Shown in pieces: positions 1 to 6,558 of a DNA stretch of 6,785 nt. Origin of the DNA: an uncultured Collinsella sp. (GTDB lineage Bacteria; Actinomycetota; Coriobacteriia; Coriobacteriales; Coriobacteriaceae); the NCBI GenBank assembly GCA_902388545.1, contig CABMPS010000107.1, positions 1-6,785 on the forward strand, in the 5' to 3' direction. A program made the position numbers and the translations under genes. Positions within the stretch are counted from its first letter, which is position 1. Each line of letters starts with the position of its first letter. Below the pieces are notes generated by a model. That model saw nothing but the letters and a program-made list of their open reading frames with translations, had not been told where the DNA came from and did no database searches.

Positions 1-95
1 GAGCCGCCACAACCAACGAGACCGAGACCGACGATGCTGGCAAGACCACCAGCGAGGCCGAGGAACTGACGACGAGAATAAGCCTGATCGAGCAT
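1..95 (-). CDS. Lipoprotein with Tat-like signal peptide, N-terminal fragment
   Basis: Only the first 31 codons lie in the window; the gene runs off the left edge. The reverse-strand ATG at 93-95 has a GAAAGGAAG ribosome site a few bases upstream. The peptide begins MLDQAYSRRQFLGLAGGL and continues to LGLVGCGG. This shows three signal-peptide parts: SRRQFL (residues 7-12), which fits the twin-arginine consensus S-R-R-x-F-L; a hydrophobic Gly/Ala/Leu/Val stretch; and a lipobox LVGC with Cys29 as the probable lipidated residue. The mature protein should sit on the outer face of the cytoplasmic membrane. Many such proteins in gut actinobacteria are substrate-binding subunits of ABC transporters, but nothing of the mature domain is visible, so no function is assigned. 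Sec export instead of Tat is also possible, since an RR pair alone is not decisive. Confidence 0.8.
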   Translation of the reverse strand, partial: MLDQAYSRRQFLGLAGGLASIVGLGLVGCGG

Positions 96-290
96 GATCT
101 TCCTTTCATACATGCGACTCGCGGGCACCCTGCCCGCTTTGCTGTTTGGAAAGATACGGTCTCGATCGGGCGACGACCGCCTTATCTGCGGTTTCTTACG
201 GACATTTGATAGACCCTTACCGCAAGCTCTGCCCAGCCTTTACAAACGGATAACAAACCCGCCACCAAGCATGACCCGCCTTTTACACCA
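96..290 (-). promoter_or_regulatory. Upstream region and possible structured leader of the lipoprotein gene
   Basis: No gene is supported here. On the minus strand the stretch contains short complementary segments in order: TGCGGT (224-219), ACCGCA (192-187), GCGGTC (180-175) and GACCG (161-157). The second can pair with the first or, as ACCGC, with the third, and the third can pair with the fourth, so the pairings are mutually exclusive. A perfect 7-bp hairpin with a 3-nt loop follows at 121-137 (GCGGGCA on both strands), about 25 bases before the start codon. I could not find a convincing -35/-10 pair. The layout suggests a regulated 5' leader, but the stems are only 5-7 bp and could be chance in GC-rich DNA. 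Confidence 0.3.
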
Positions 291-368
291 ATAAAAACAA
301 AGTTGCGGTGAAATAGTTCCTGCTTGGCCATCAAATGGCCCATTCTAGGAACTATTCCACCGCAACTT
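291..368 (-). terminator. Nested-hairpin terminator of pepV; palindromic repeat copy A1
   Basis: A 22-bp inverted repeat (300-321 against 347-368) encloses a second 6-bp inverted repeat (GGCCAT, loop CAA, ATGGCC). On the minus strand the only imperfect position becomes a G-U pair, and the stem is followed by TTGTTTTTAT, a U-rich tail. It therefore reads as an intrinsic terminator about 47 bases after the dipeptidase stop codon. On the plus strand the stem has an A-C mismatch and no T run. The outer arm sequence recurs at 3602-3668, which marks it as a repeat as well as a terminator. Confidence 0.75.
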
Positions 369-369
369 A
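352..369. repeat. 18-bp exact repeat, right arm of palindrome A1
   Basis: The sequence CTATTCCACCGCAACTTA here is identical to 3651-3668. In both places it is the right arm of a long palindrome lying next to a gene end. Confidence 0.8.
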
Positions 370-415
370 AAAAGCCCGGACGAAAGGGGTGCTAAGTTGT
401 TAAAACGCCGCAGCC

Positions 416-1852
416 TTAAAGCTCAAGCTCGTTCAAACGTAAGATCGCCACGATATAAATCTTGAGCGCCTGCTTGAGCTGTTCCTCGTTGGCGCACTCA
501 TTGGGGCCGTGCATCTGGCCGCCCCATGCGGGCAGCTCCAGGCCGGTCTCCTCGGGGCCAAACGAGACGGCGCGGGCAAAGTTGCGTGCGTACGTGCCGC
601 CGCCCATGGCAAAGGGCTCAGCATGCTTGCCCGTAAACTCGTTATAGGTATCAATAAGCGCCTTCACGGCCGGATCGTCGGCAGAGACCGAGAACGGCAC
701 CTTCGCACGACCCACACGGCACGTCACGCCAAAACGGCCCACGAGCGGATCGAGCTGCTCGCGGATGGTATCGGCACTCGTGCTGTCGGGGAAGCGCACG
801 TCGATGACCTGCTCAATATGGCCATCCGCCACGCGGGTGACGCCAGCGTTGCAGGTAAGCGGGCCAAACGCCGGACTCGTCGCATCGATACCTAGGCCGC
901 GGCCATAGGCGTCCGCATGCACAAAAGCCAGGAACTTGACGAACTCGTGCTCGGCAGGTCTCAGCAGGCGCTCGTCGCGCGCACCAAACGCATCCTCGGC
1001 CTCGCGCAGATACGCCACGATGAGGCCGACGGCATTGATCGTTCCCTCGGGCATCGAGGCATGACCGCCAATGCCGTGGGCGAAAATCTGGGCATGTCCG
1101 TTGTCGAGTGCTGTGATCTCCAGGCGGTCGGCGTTCTCGACCGGTGCCGGCAGCTCATCGGCGTCAATCGCAAGCTCGCAGATAGACTGCGACGGAATGG
1201 CGTTGCTCGCCTCGGCACCGCTCCAGGACACAATACGACCGCCGTCGATCTTGGAGCTCACAAATGTCGCCCCAAACTGGCCCTTCTCGGCATTGCAGAC
1301 CGGGAACTCGGCATCGGGCGTAAACAGAAAGTCGGGGTCTGCGTGGTTCTCCAGATAATGGTGAACGTCGGACATGCCCACTTCCTCATCGCAGCCCAGC
1401 AGCGCGCGGAAGGTATAGCGCGGCACAATGCCGTGTTTGAGCAGATAAGCGCCAGCGTAGAGCGACAGCACCGCCGGGCCCTTGTCGTCGATCACGCCGC
1501 GGCCGAGCAGCCAGCCCTCGCGACGCTCCATCGCAAATGGGTCGGTATTCCAGCCGGGGCCGGCAGGCACCACGTCCACATGGCAGATAGTCGCGAGCTG
1601 CTTATCGCCGCGACCCGGAATATCGGCGATGCCCACAAAGCCCTCGTCATCGCTCGTCTGGTAGCCGAGCTTTTGCGCAATGCCGAGCGCGCAATCGAGC
1701 GCATCACGGACCGGGCGGCCAAACGGCGCACCGGGCTCCGCATCGGCAGCAACGGCCACAGACGGATAGCTCACCAGCTGCTCGATATCGGCGACGACAT
1801 CTTCCCAGACCTCGTCGACATATTCGGCAACGCTCTGCTCCACCTGATTCAT
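416..1852 (-). CDS. pepV: M20-family metallodipeptidase (PepV/Sapep type)
   Basis: A 478-residue cytoplasmic dipeptidase expected to cut dipeptides with a two-metal centre, supplying amino acids from imported peptides. The M20 signature is complete: H91-V-D93 (CHVDVVP), the bridging Asp122 in GRGVIDDKGP, the base-ligand pair E156-E157 (GCDEEVG), Asp180 (TPDAEFP) and the C-terminal metal ligand His448 (GQMHGPNE). His264 in GGHASMPE matches the oxyanion His of PepV in the inserted lid domain (about 195-390). Length agrees with PepV (about 470). I chose the ATG at 1852 because AAGGAGGT lies five bases upstream; an in-frame ATG at 1897 would add 15 Arg-rich residues and has no ribosome site. It follows the HAD gene by 54 bases on the same strand, so co-transcription is likely. 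PepV against another Sapep-type Mn-dependent dipeptidase cannot be separated by eye. Confidence 0.93.
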   Translation of the reverse strand: MNQVEQSVAEYVDEVWEDVVADIEQLVSYPSVAVAADAEPGAPFGRPVRDALDCALGIAQKLGYQTSDDEGFVGIADIPGRGDKQLATICHVDVVPAGPGWNTDPFAMERREGWLLGRGVIDDKGPAVLSLYAGAYLLKHGIVPRYTFRALLGCDEEVGMSDVHHYLENHADPDFLFTPDAEFPVCNAEKGQFGATFVSSKIDGGRIVSWSGAEASNAIPSQSICELAIDADELPAPVENADRLEITALDNGHAQIFAHGIGGHASMPEGTINAVGLIVAYLREAEDAFGARDERLLRPAEHEFVKFLAFVHADAYGRGLGIDATSPAFGPLTCNAGVTRVADGHIEQVIDVRFPDSTSADTIREQLDPLVGRFGVTCRVGRAKVPFSVSADDPAVKALIDTYNEFTGKHAEPFAMGGGTYARNFARAVSFGPEETGLELPAWGGQMHGPNECANEEQLKQALKIYIVAILRLNELEL

Positions 1853-1871
1853 GGACGACCTCCTTACCAAT

Positions 1872-1895
1872 GAGCGGCGAGCGCGCTCGCCCCTC
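1872..1895 (-). other. GC-rich hairpin between the HAD and dipeptidase genes
   Basis: A perfect 16-bp palindrome at 1876-1891 (GGCGAGCG and its complement) is extended by three further pairs after one mismatch. It sits between the HAD stop codon and the pepV ribosome site. It has no U run on the minus strand, so it is not a standard terminator. It may be an mRNA processing or stability element that sets different levels of the two products. Confidence 0.55.
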
Positions 1896-1906
1896 ACATT
1901 ACGTCA

Positions 1907-2569
1907 TTAGATAGCGAAAAGTTTAGCAAGCTCGGCCACCGAGTGCACCACCGCATCGGCACCCGCCGCCTCGTGCTCGCCCGGCGCCGCCGCGCCCGAA
2001 TAGATGCCGATGCACGGCACGCCCATTGCGTGCGCGCCCTCCACATCGTTAAAGCGATCGCCGATCATCACGGCATCGTCGGCCGTCGCGCCGAGCGCCG
2101 CCAGGGCATCGCGGACCGAATCGGCCTTGGTCTCGCGTCCCTGCGGCGGATTCATGCCAATCACCGCCTCAAACTGAGAGAGCCCGAGCTCACGCACCAT
2201 GTCGATGCACTTGGCCTCCATGCGCGACGTCGCCACGGCCATACGTTTGCCTTGGGCGACCAACCCATCCAGCAGCTCGGGGACCCCATTGAACACGGGA
2301 TACTCCTCCGGTCCCAGTTCATCAAAAAAGGCGCGGTACTCATCGGCCACCACAAGCGACTCCTCGCGGGAAAAGCCGTAAAAGTCGTGAAAGCTCTTCC
2401 ACAGGGGCGGCCCGATCATGCGGCGCAGATCACCCATCTGCGCTTCCGAAAACCCGCGCGCGGAAAGCGTCTTGCGCGTCGAGGTCATCACCGCCCGGCC
2501 CGTATCTGCCACCGTGCCGTCAAAATCGAACAGCACAACCGGCCGCTCGCAAAGTTGCAATGCCGCCAT
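1907..2569 (-). CDS. HAD-superfamily phosphatase (phosphoglycolate phosphatase / 5'-nucleotidase-like)
   Basis: A 220-residue soluble phosphatase. All four HAD motifs are present: motif I FDFDGTV with nucleophile Asp15 and acid-base Asp17, motif II Thr114-Ser115 (AVATS), motif III Lys148 (TKADS), and motif IV GDRFND with Asp171 and Asp175 for magnesium. Residues about 21-95 form an alpha-helical cap containing IGPPL, a phrase typical of the Gph/5'-nucleotidase-like branch. The substrate is probably a small phosphate ester such as phosphoglycolate or a nucleoside monophosphate, but it cannot be read from sequence. The start is a choice: the ATG at 2569 has GAAGAAGGG five bases upstream, while an in-frame GTG at 2602 would add 11 residues with only a weak site. 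It is probably the first gene of a two-gene unit with pepV. Confidence 0.85.
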   Translation of the reverse strand: MAALQLCERPVVLFDFDGTVADTGRAVMTSTRKTLSARGFSEAQMGDLRRMIGPPLWKSFHDFYGFSREESLVVADEYRAFFDELGPEEYPVFNGVPELLDGLVAQGKRMAVATSRMEAKCIDMVRELGLSQFEAVIGMNPPQGRETKADSVRDALAALGATADDAVMIGDRFNDVEGAHAMGVPCIGIYSGAAAPGEHEAAGADAVVHSVAELAKLFAI

Positions 2570-2617
2570 CGGCACCCTTCTTCCCCAGTTGATGATTTCC
2601 ACACCACCGCTTCAAAC

Positions 2618-2639
2618 TGTTGACTATTCAACAATTGAA
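2618..2639. promoter_or_regulatory. Overlapping TTGA/TCAA inverted repeats, possible operator
   Basis: TGTTGA-ctat-TCAACA (2618-2633) overlaps TTCAA-caa-TTGAA (2627-2639), so the shared TCAA can be a half-site of two dyads. It lies in the 156-base divergent gap between the HAD operon and degV, upstream of the degV -10 box. The AT-rich dyad resembles sites used by small dimeric repressors, but no regulator gene is visible in the window. Confidence 0.35.
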
Positions 2640-2640
2640 C

Positions 2641-2669
2641 CTAGCAATGTAGAGCAACTCCACTATACT
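2641..2669 (+). promoter_or_regulatory. Predicted degV promoter
   Basis: A good -10 box TATACT is at 2664-2669. The hexamer 17 bases upstream (CTAGCA, 2641-2646) matches the -35 consensus at only three of six positions. Transcription would start near 2676, giving a leader of about 50 bases that contains a small GC-rich hairpin at 2692-2704. Confidence 0.4.
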
Positions 2670-2725
2670 TGTCGCACTTTGCTTTCAGAAGGCGGCGCTG
2701 CCGCGCCCCAACGAAAGGTGCAATT

Positions 2726-3586
2726 ATGTCTTTTGCCATCATAACCGACTCCACGTCGGACATCTCCCCCGCCCGCGCCCAAGAGCTCGGCATTTACGTG
2801 ATTCCGCTGCATGTGATTATCGAGGGCGAGGACCTGCTCGACCAGGTGCAGATTACCGCCGAGGAGTACGTCGCCCGCATGGCCGGCTCCGAGCAGCTGC
2901 CGCACACCTCGCAGCCGAGCGCCGGCGAGTTCAAGGCACTCTTCGACCGCGTACGCGCCGACGGCCACGATAGCGCGATCTTTATCTCGCTATGCAGCGA
3001 GTGGTCCGCCTGCTATGCCAACGCATGCCTGACGGCCGAAACCCACGAGCTCGACGTGCGCTGCATCGATTCGCGCACCGGCTCGGGCGCCGAGGGCCTG
3101 CTGGTGGAGTACGCGCTGGCCATGCGCGAGGACGGCCGCAGCCTGGACGAGACCGAGGCGCAGATCCGCGCGACCCTGCCCGACGCCCACCTGTTGCTGA
3201 TTCCGCGCACGCTCGAGAACCTCGTTAAGAACGGCCGCGCGCCCAAGCTCGCCGGCCAGTTGACGCAGATGCTCAACATTCGCCTGGCCGTTTCGCCGGA
3301 GTGGAAATCGGGCGAGATCAAGGCCGTCAAAAAGGGCCGCGGCGCCAAGCGCATCGTTGCCAACACCATGACCGATTGCCTCGCATTTTTGGCCGAGCAT
3401 CCGGGCTCCAGCGTGCGCGTACTCACGACCGGCGCCGCTGAGGAGCAAAAGCTCGTCAGCCAAGCGCTCGCAGGCCGGGACTACGTGGACGCCGGCACCG
3501 GCCCCATCGGCTGCACCATCGCCACCCATGTAGGCGTCGACGCCATCGCCATCAGCTACTGCCCTCGTTACCAGCCCATCCACTAG
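2726..3586 (+). CDS. degV: DegV family fatty-acid-binding protein
   Basis: A 286-residue DegV protein, the usual family length. DegV/FakB proteins bind a single fatty acid and, with the kinase FakA, present it for phosphorylation and entry into phospholipid synthesis; some members have no known partner. Visible signatures are TDSTSD (7-12) at the N terminus, the TSQPS lipid-pocket motif (61-65), an SRTGSGAEGLL segment (116-126) in place of the common SxxxSxGxG form, LENLVKNGR (163-171) matching the family's Leu-x-x-Leu-x-x-x-GR turn, and the C-terminal GPIGCTIATHVG. The ATG at 2726 was chosen because GAAAGGTG lies just upstream; an upstream in-frame ATG at 2669 overlaps the promoter and encodes a basic, non-family extension. 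It is the only plus-strand gene and stands alone. No FakA-like kinase is seen here. Confidence 0.92.
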   Translation: MSFAIITDSTSDISPARAQELGIYVIPLHVIIEGEDLLDQVQITAEEYVARMAGSEQLPHTSQPSAGEFKALFDRVRADGHDSAIFISLCSEWSACYANACLTAETHELDVRCIDSRTGSGAEGLLVEYALAMREDGRSLDETEAQIRATLPDAHLLLIPRTLENLVKNGRAPKLAGQLTQMLNIRLAVSPEWKSGEIKAVKKGRGAKRIVANTMTDCLAFLAEHPGSSVRVLTTGAAEEQKLVSQALAGRDYVDAGTGPIGCTIATHVGVDAIAISYCPRYQPIH

Positions 3587-3601
3587 GGGCACCTTTACCA
3601 C

Positions 3602-3668
3602 TTGCGGTGGAATAGGAACTGTTTTTGGCTTATCAGCCGCAAATCAATCCCTATTCCACCGCAACTTA
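3602..3668. repeat. Palindromic repeat copy A2 between convergent genes
   Basis: A perfect 15-bp inverted repeat TTGCGGTGGAATAGG (3602-3616 against 3650-3664) encloses a smaller hairpin GGCT-tatc-AGCC. The right arm continues as the same 18 bases found at 352-369, and the left arm matches copy A1 apart from one base. The inner hairpin differs in sequence from A1 but is kept as a hairpin. It lies between the ends of degV and yafQ and may stop transcription from both sides, although neither strand shows a clear U run. Confidence 0.75.
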
Positions 3669-3679
3669 GAAATCGGCGA

Positions 3680-3988
3680 TCAGCCCAGCGGACCCTGAAA
3701 CAGTTCCTGATGAGTGCCCATTCTCACCAGCCTAATCACTGGGTTAGTCTTATGGGGAAGATAAAGAACGACCACATCGACCAAGCCATCGGATAGGTGG
3801 AAATCGATGTGGCCGTTGTAGTTTCCGCCCGGGTTTGAGAGCTCGTGGGCGCCATACTCCGCCGGAAGTGACCCATGAGCCACAAGCTCTGCAACCGCCG
3901 CTTTAAACTCACTTTTTAGCTGCGGATGCATGCGCATCGTTCGTTTGTAGTCCACCTTAAATTGAGCCTCGACTTTAATCTCGAACAT
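3680..3988 (-). CDS. yafQ: YafQ-family type II toxin (mRNA interferase)
   Basis: A 102-residue RelE-fold toxin. YafQ proteins bind the ribosome and cut mRNA in frame when free of their antitoxin. The expected catalytic set is visible: His48 in AHEL, His64 and Asp67 in DFHLSD, Arg89, His93 and Phe97 in LVRMGTHQELF. The ending closely follows the E. coli YafQ pattern R-x-G-x-H-x-x-L-F, so the toxin is probably active. The Asp sits one place nearer the second His than in E. coli YafQ, a minor difference. The start is two bases after the antitoxin stop, with GAGGAA inside the antitoxin's last codons, so the two are translated together. Base composition is well below the neighbouring genes (about 43% GC over 3901-3960), which suggests later arrival. 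Confidence 0.9.
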   Translation of the reverse strand: MFEIKVEAQFKVDYKRTMRMHPQLKSEFKAAVAELVAHGSLPAEYGAHELSNPGGNYNGHIDFHLSDGLVDVVVLYLPHKTNPVIRLVRMGTHQELFQGPLG

Positions 3989-3990
3989 CG

Positions 3991-4290
3991 CTATTCCTCA
4001 TCGAGGAATGACATAAGCTCATCAGCGTTATTGAATGACAGGCTATCGTCCGGCAAAATCCCCAGCTCATGAGCCTCGGCGATCACCATGGCGCGCCTCG
4101 TCACCTCGTTGGGCACCTCCGCCCTTCCTACAATCTCAAAAGGAATCTTTCGCTGATTTACCAGCTGCCGAACAGCAAGATTGAGATAGGAATTGAGGCT
4201 GAGGCCGACCGAATCCAAGAACTCAGTCGCCTGCTCCTTGAGCCCCTCTTCGATTCGAACCGTCGTAGGCTTAACTGTTGCTGTAGACAT
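3991..4290 (-). CDS. dinJ: DinJ/RelB-family antitoxin
   Basis: A 99-residue antitoxin preceding the YafQ toxin. The N terminus has a ribbon-helix-helix DNA-binding shape: the strand KPTTVRIEE (about 7-15), a helix, the turn GLSLNSYLN and a second helix ending near residue 45. The acidic C terminus (DELMSFLDEE) is the part that wraps and neutralises the toxin in this family. Such antitoxins dimerise, bind their own promoter and repress the operon. An ideal AGGAGGT lies five bases before the ATG. The promoter upstream is overlapped by a perfect palindrome that may be the operator. GC content is low compared with degV and tgt. Family assignment is firm; DinJ rather than another RelB-like name rests on the YafQ partner. 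Confidence 0.9.
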   Translation of the reverse strand: MSTATVKPTTVRIEEGLKEQATEFLDSVGLSLNSYLNLAVRQLVNQRKIPFEIVGRAEVPNEVTRRAMVIAEAHELGILPDDSLSFNNADELMSFLDEE

Positions 4291-4321
4291 TTGCGACCTC
4301 CTCGCCCTCGTCTTTTACACC

Positions 4322-4327
4322 AGTATA
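4322..4327 (-). promoter_or_regulatory. -10 box of the dinJ-yafQ promoter
   Basis: On the minus strand TATACT lies about 30 bases before the dinJ start codon. A matching -35 hexamer at 16-18 bases spacing is poor and would lie inside the adjacent palindrome, whose edge is three bases upstream of this box. Confidence 0.45.
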
Positions 4328-4330
4328 CCC

Positions 4331-4380
4331 AATACGCATGGCAATCTGATGTTAGATAACATCAGATTGCCATGCGTATT
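4331..4380. repeat. Perfect 50-bp palindrome over the toxin-antitoxin promoter
   Basis: The 24 bases at 4331-4354 (AATACGCATGGCAATCTGAT then GTTA) are the exact reverse complement of 4357-4380, separated by two bases. It covers the -35 and spacer region of the dinJ promoter and begins 24 bases after the LOG stop codon. It has no U run on either strand, so it is not a plain intrinsic terminator. Likely roles are operator for the DinJ-YafQ complex or a 3' end structure of the LOG transcript. Confidence 0.8.
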
Positions 4381-4403
4381 CATGTCGCGTGGGCACGATT
4401 GAT

Positions 4404-5162
4404 CTACATCAGCCCGCTGAGCGCAATGTCAACGGCCTCGTTGAGGTCGTCGGTAATGTGTACCAGATCCGGATCGAGCGGGCTAATCATACCGGTGCTC
4501 ATCACCGGGCCGTTGAGCCAGTCGAATAGGCCCTGCCAGTACTCGGTGCCCACCAGCACGAGCGGCATGCGCTTGACCTTGTGCGTCTGCACCAGCGTGA
4601 GAACCTCGAACATCTCGTCGAGCGTGCCAAAGCCGCCGGGAAATACGATGGCGCCCGAGCTGTACTTAACGAACATGGTTTTGCGCACAAAGAAGTAGCG
4701 GAAGTCCATGCCGAGGTTCACGTATTTGTTGAGCCCGTGCTCATGCGGCAATTCAATACCTAGGCCAACTGACTTGCCGTTGACACTCGCTGCTCCCCTG
4801 TTGGCCGCTTCCATGATGCCGGGGCCGCCACCGGTGATGACCGCCACGCCACGTTGCGCGATCTTGCGCCCGACGGTGCGCGCCGCCTTGTAGAGCGGAT
4901 CGGTCTTGGGCGTGCGGGCGCTACCGAAGATAGTCACCGCAGGTCCAAGCTCGGCAAGTGCGCCAAAGCCATCGACAAACTCTGCCTGAATTCGCAGCAC
5001 GCGCCAGGGGTCGGCGTGCAGCCAGTCAGTCGACTCCTCGGGCGCCAGCAGGTTGGCGTAGGTGTTGTCCTTAGGAATCATGGGGCCGCGCATGACCACG
5101 GGGCCGCGGCGGTACGTCTCGTCGTAGGCAGGCTCGCCCTCGACGTTCTCATTCTTAATCAT
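4404..5162 (-). CDS. LOG-family (TIGR00730) nucleotide phosphoribohydrolase
   Basis: A 252-residue Rossmann-fold protein of the LOG family, whose members cut the N-glycosidic bond of nucleoside 5'-monophosphates to free base and ribose 5-phosphate. Signatures seen: GGGPGIMEAANRGA (111-124) binding the phosphate, the basic pair Arg160-Lys161 in FFVRKTMF, and PGGFGTLDE (175-183), where Glu183 is the catalytic residue. The first 70 residues, before the strand AVTIFGSAR, are a polar extension found in the longer bacterial TIGR00730 proteins. Often annotated as lysine decarboxylase, a known misnomer. The ATG has AGGAG five bases upstream. It lies downstream of tgt on the same strand, but an intrinsic terminator sits immediately before its ribosome site, so expression must depend on read-through or antitermination. 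The true substrate here is unknown. Confidence 0.9.
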   Translation of the reverse strand: MIKNENVEGEPAYDETYRRGPVVMRGPMIPKDNTYANLLAPEESTDWLHADPWRVLRIQAEFVDGFGALAELGPAVTIFGSARTPKTDPLYKAARTVGRKIAQRGVAVITGGGPGIMEAANRGAASVNGKSVGLGIELPHEHGLNKYVNLGMDFRYFFVRKTMFVKYSSGAIVFPGGFGTLDEMFEVLTLVQTHKVKRMPLVLVGTEYWQGLFDWLNGPVMSTGMISPLDPDLVHITDDLNEAVDIALSGLM

Positions 5163-5375
5163 GGGTACTCCTATCGAGAAAAAGAAAAACGGGCGGGGTC
5201 GACGCTATGCGTCAAACACCCGCCCGAGCATCAACTATTCGGTATGGTACCCACGACGCATCAAGCACTTGCAAGCTATCGGTCAGCGGTCGCGCAGCCG
5301 GTGTCAACGAATGTGACGACCGGCTGGCGCCCGACCATTGCCGTTGCCCACGCTCTGCAAGCGTGTCTGTCGCCC
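5163..5375 (-). promoter_or_regulatory. Structured leader / candidate attenuator before the LOG gene
   Basis: Read on the minus strand from the tgt stop codon, this region holds a 6-bp hairpin (5349-5365), a long stem (5295-5326: 8 bp, a one-base bulge, 4 bp, 7-base loop, with three more outer pairs), then an intrinsic terminator (5179-5226). ATGCGTC (5261-5255) can pair exactly with GACGCAT (5213-5207), part of the terminator stem, so an alternative fold exists. A TTGACA lies in the region but has no good -10 partner. The stretch could be a cis-regulatory RNA, or simply the tgt 3' end with leaky termination. I do not recognise it as a known riboswitch class. Confidence 0.45.
5179..5226 (-). 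terminator. Intrinsic terminator upstream of the LOG gene
   Basis: On the minus strand CGGGCGGG (5226-5219) pairs with CCCGCCCG (5197-5190), and an inner stem GACGC-ata-GCGTC closes the loop. TTTTTCTTTTT follows at once (5189-5179). The U run ends only a few bases before the AGGAG site of the LOG gene, so no promoter fits between. Confidence 0.85.
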
Positions 5376-6515
<1,140 letters not shown>

Positions 6516-6530
6516 AAACTGGAACTCCTT

Positions 6531-6558
6531 GGTTGCGGTTCATACGCAAACCATTATA
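6531..6558 (-). promoter_or_regulatory. tgt promoter with inverted repeat at the start site
   Basis: The minus strand has a perfect TATAAT at 6558-6553; no good -35 is found at normal spacing. Just downstream, GGTT-t-GCG (6552-6545) and CGC-AACC (6537-6531) form a 7-bp inverted repeat with one bulged base around the expected transcription start. I see no preQ1 riboswitch in the short leader. Confidence 0.5.

Noticed and set aside
94..294. Plus-strand open frame of 66 codons in the left gap
   Set aside because: No ribosome site, no recognisable protein features, and it covers the presumed leader of the lipoprotein gene.
917..1873. Plus-strand open frame of 318 codons opposite the dipeptidase
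   Set aside because: It lies antisense to a complete M20 peptidase, has no convincing ribosome site, and has an Arg/His/Ala-rich composition typical of shadow frames.
1853..1897. Longer N terminus for the dipeptidase
   Set aside because: The extra 15 residues are Arg-rich, unlike the family, and the AAGGAGGT site points clearly to the ATG at 1852.
1943..2623. Plus-strand open frame of 226 codons opposite the HAD phosphatase
   Set aside because: Shadow of a gene carrying all four HAD motifs; composition is His/Arg-rich without family features.
2669..2725. Longer N terminus for DegV
   Set aside because: The upstream ATG overlaps the predicted transcription start, and DegV proteins normally begin just before the TDST motif.
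3587..3679. CRISPR or tandem-repeat array
   Set aside because: There is one palindrome only, with no regularly spaced direct repeats here or elsewhere in the window.
4331..4380. Intrinsic terminator of the LOG gene
   Set aside because: The palindrome has no U run on either strand, so a standard terminator is not supported, although it may still shape the 3' end.
6516..6552. preQ1 riboswitch in the tgt leader
   Set aside because: The leader after the TATAAT box is only about 30 bases and shows no preQ1 pseudoknot pattern with an A-rich tail.
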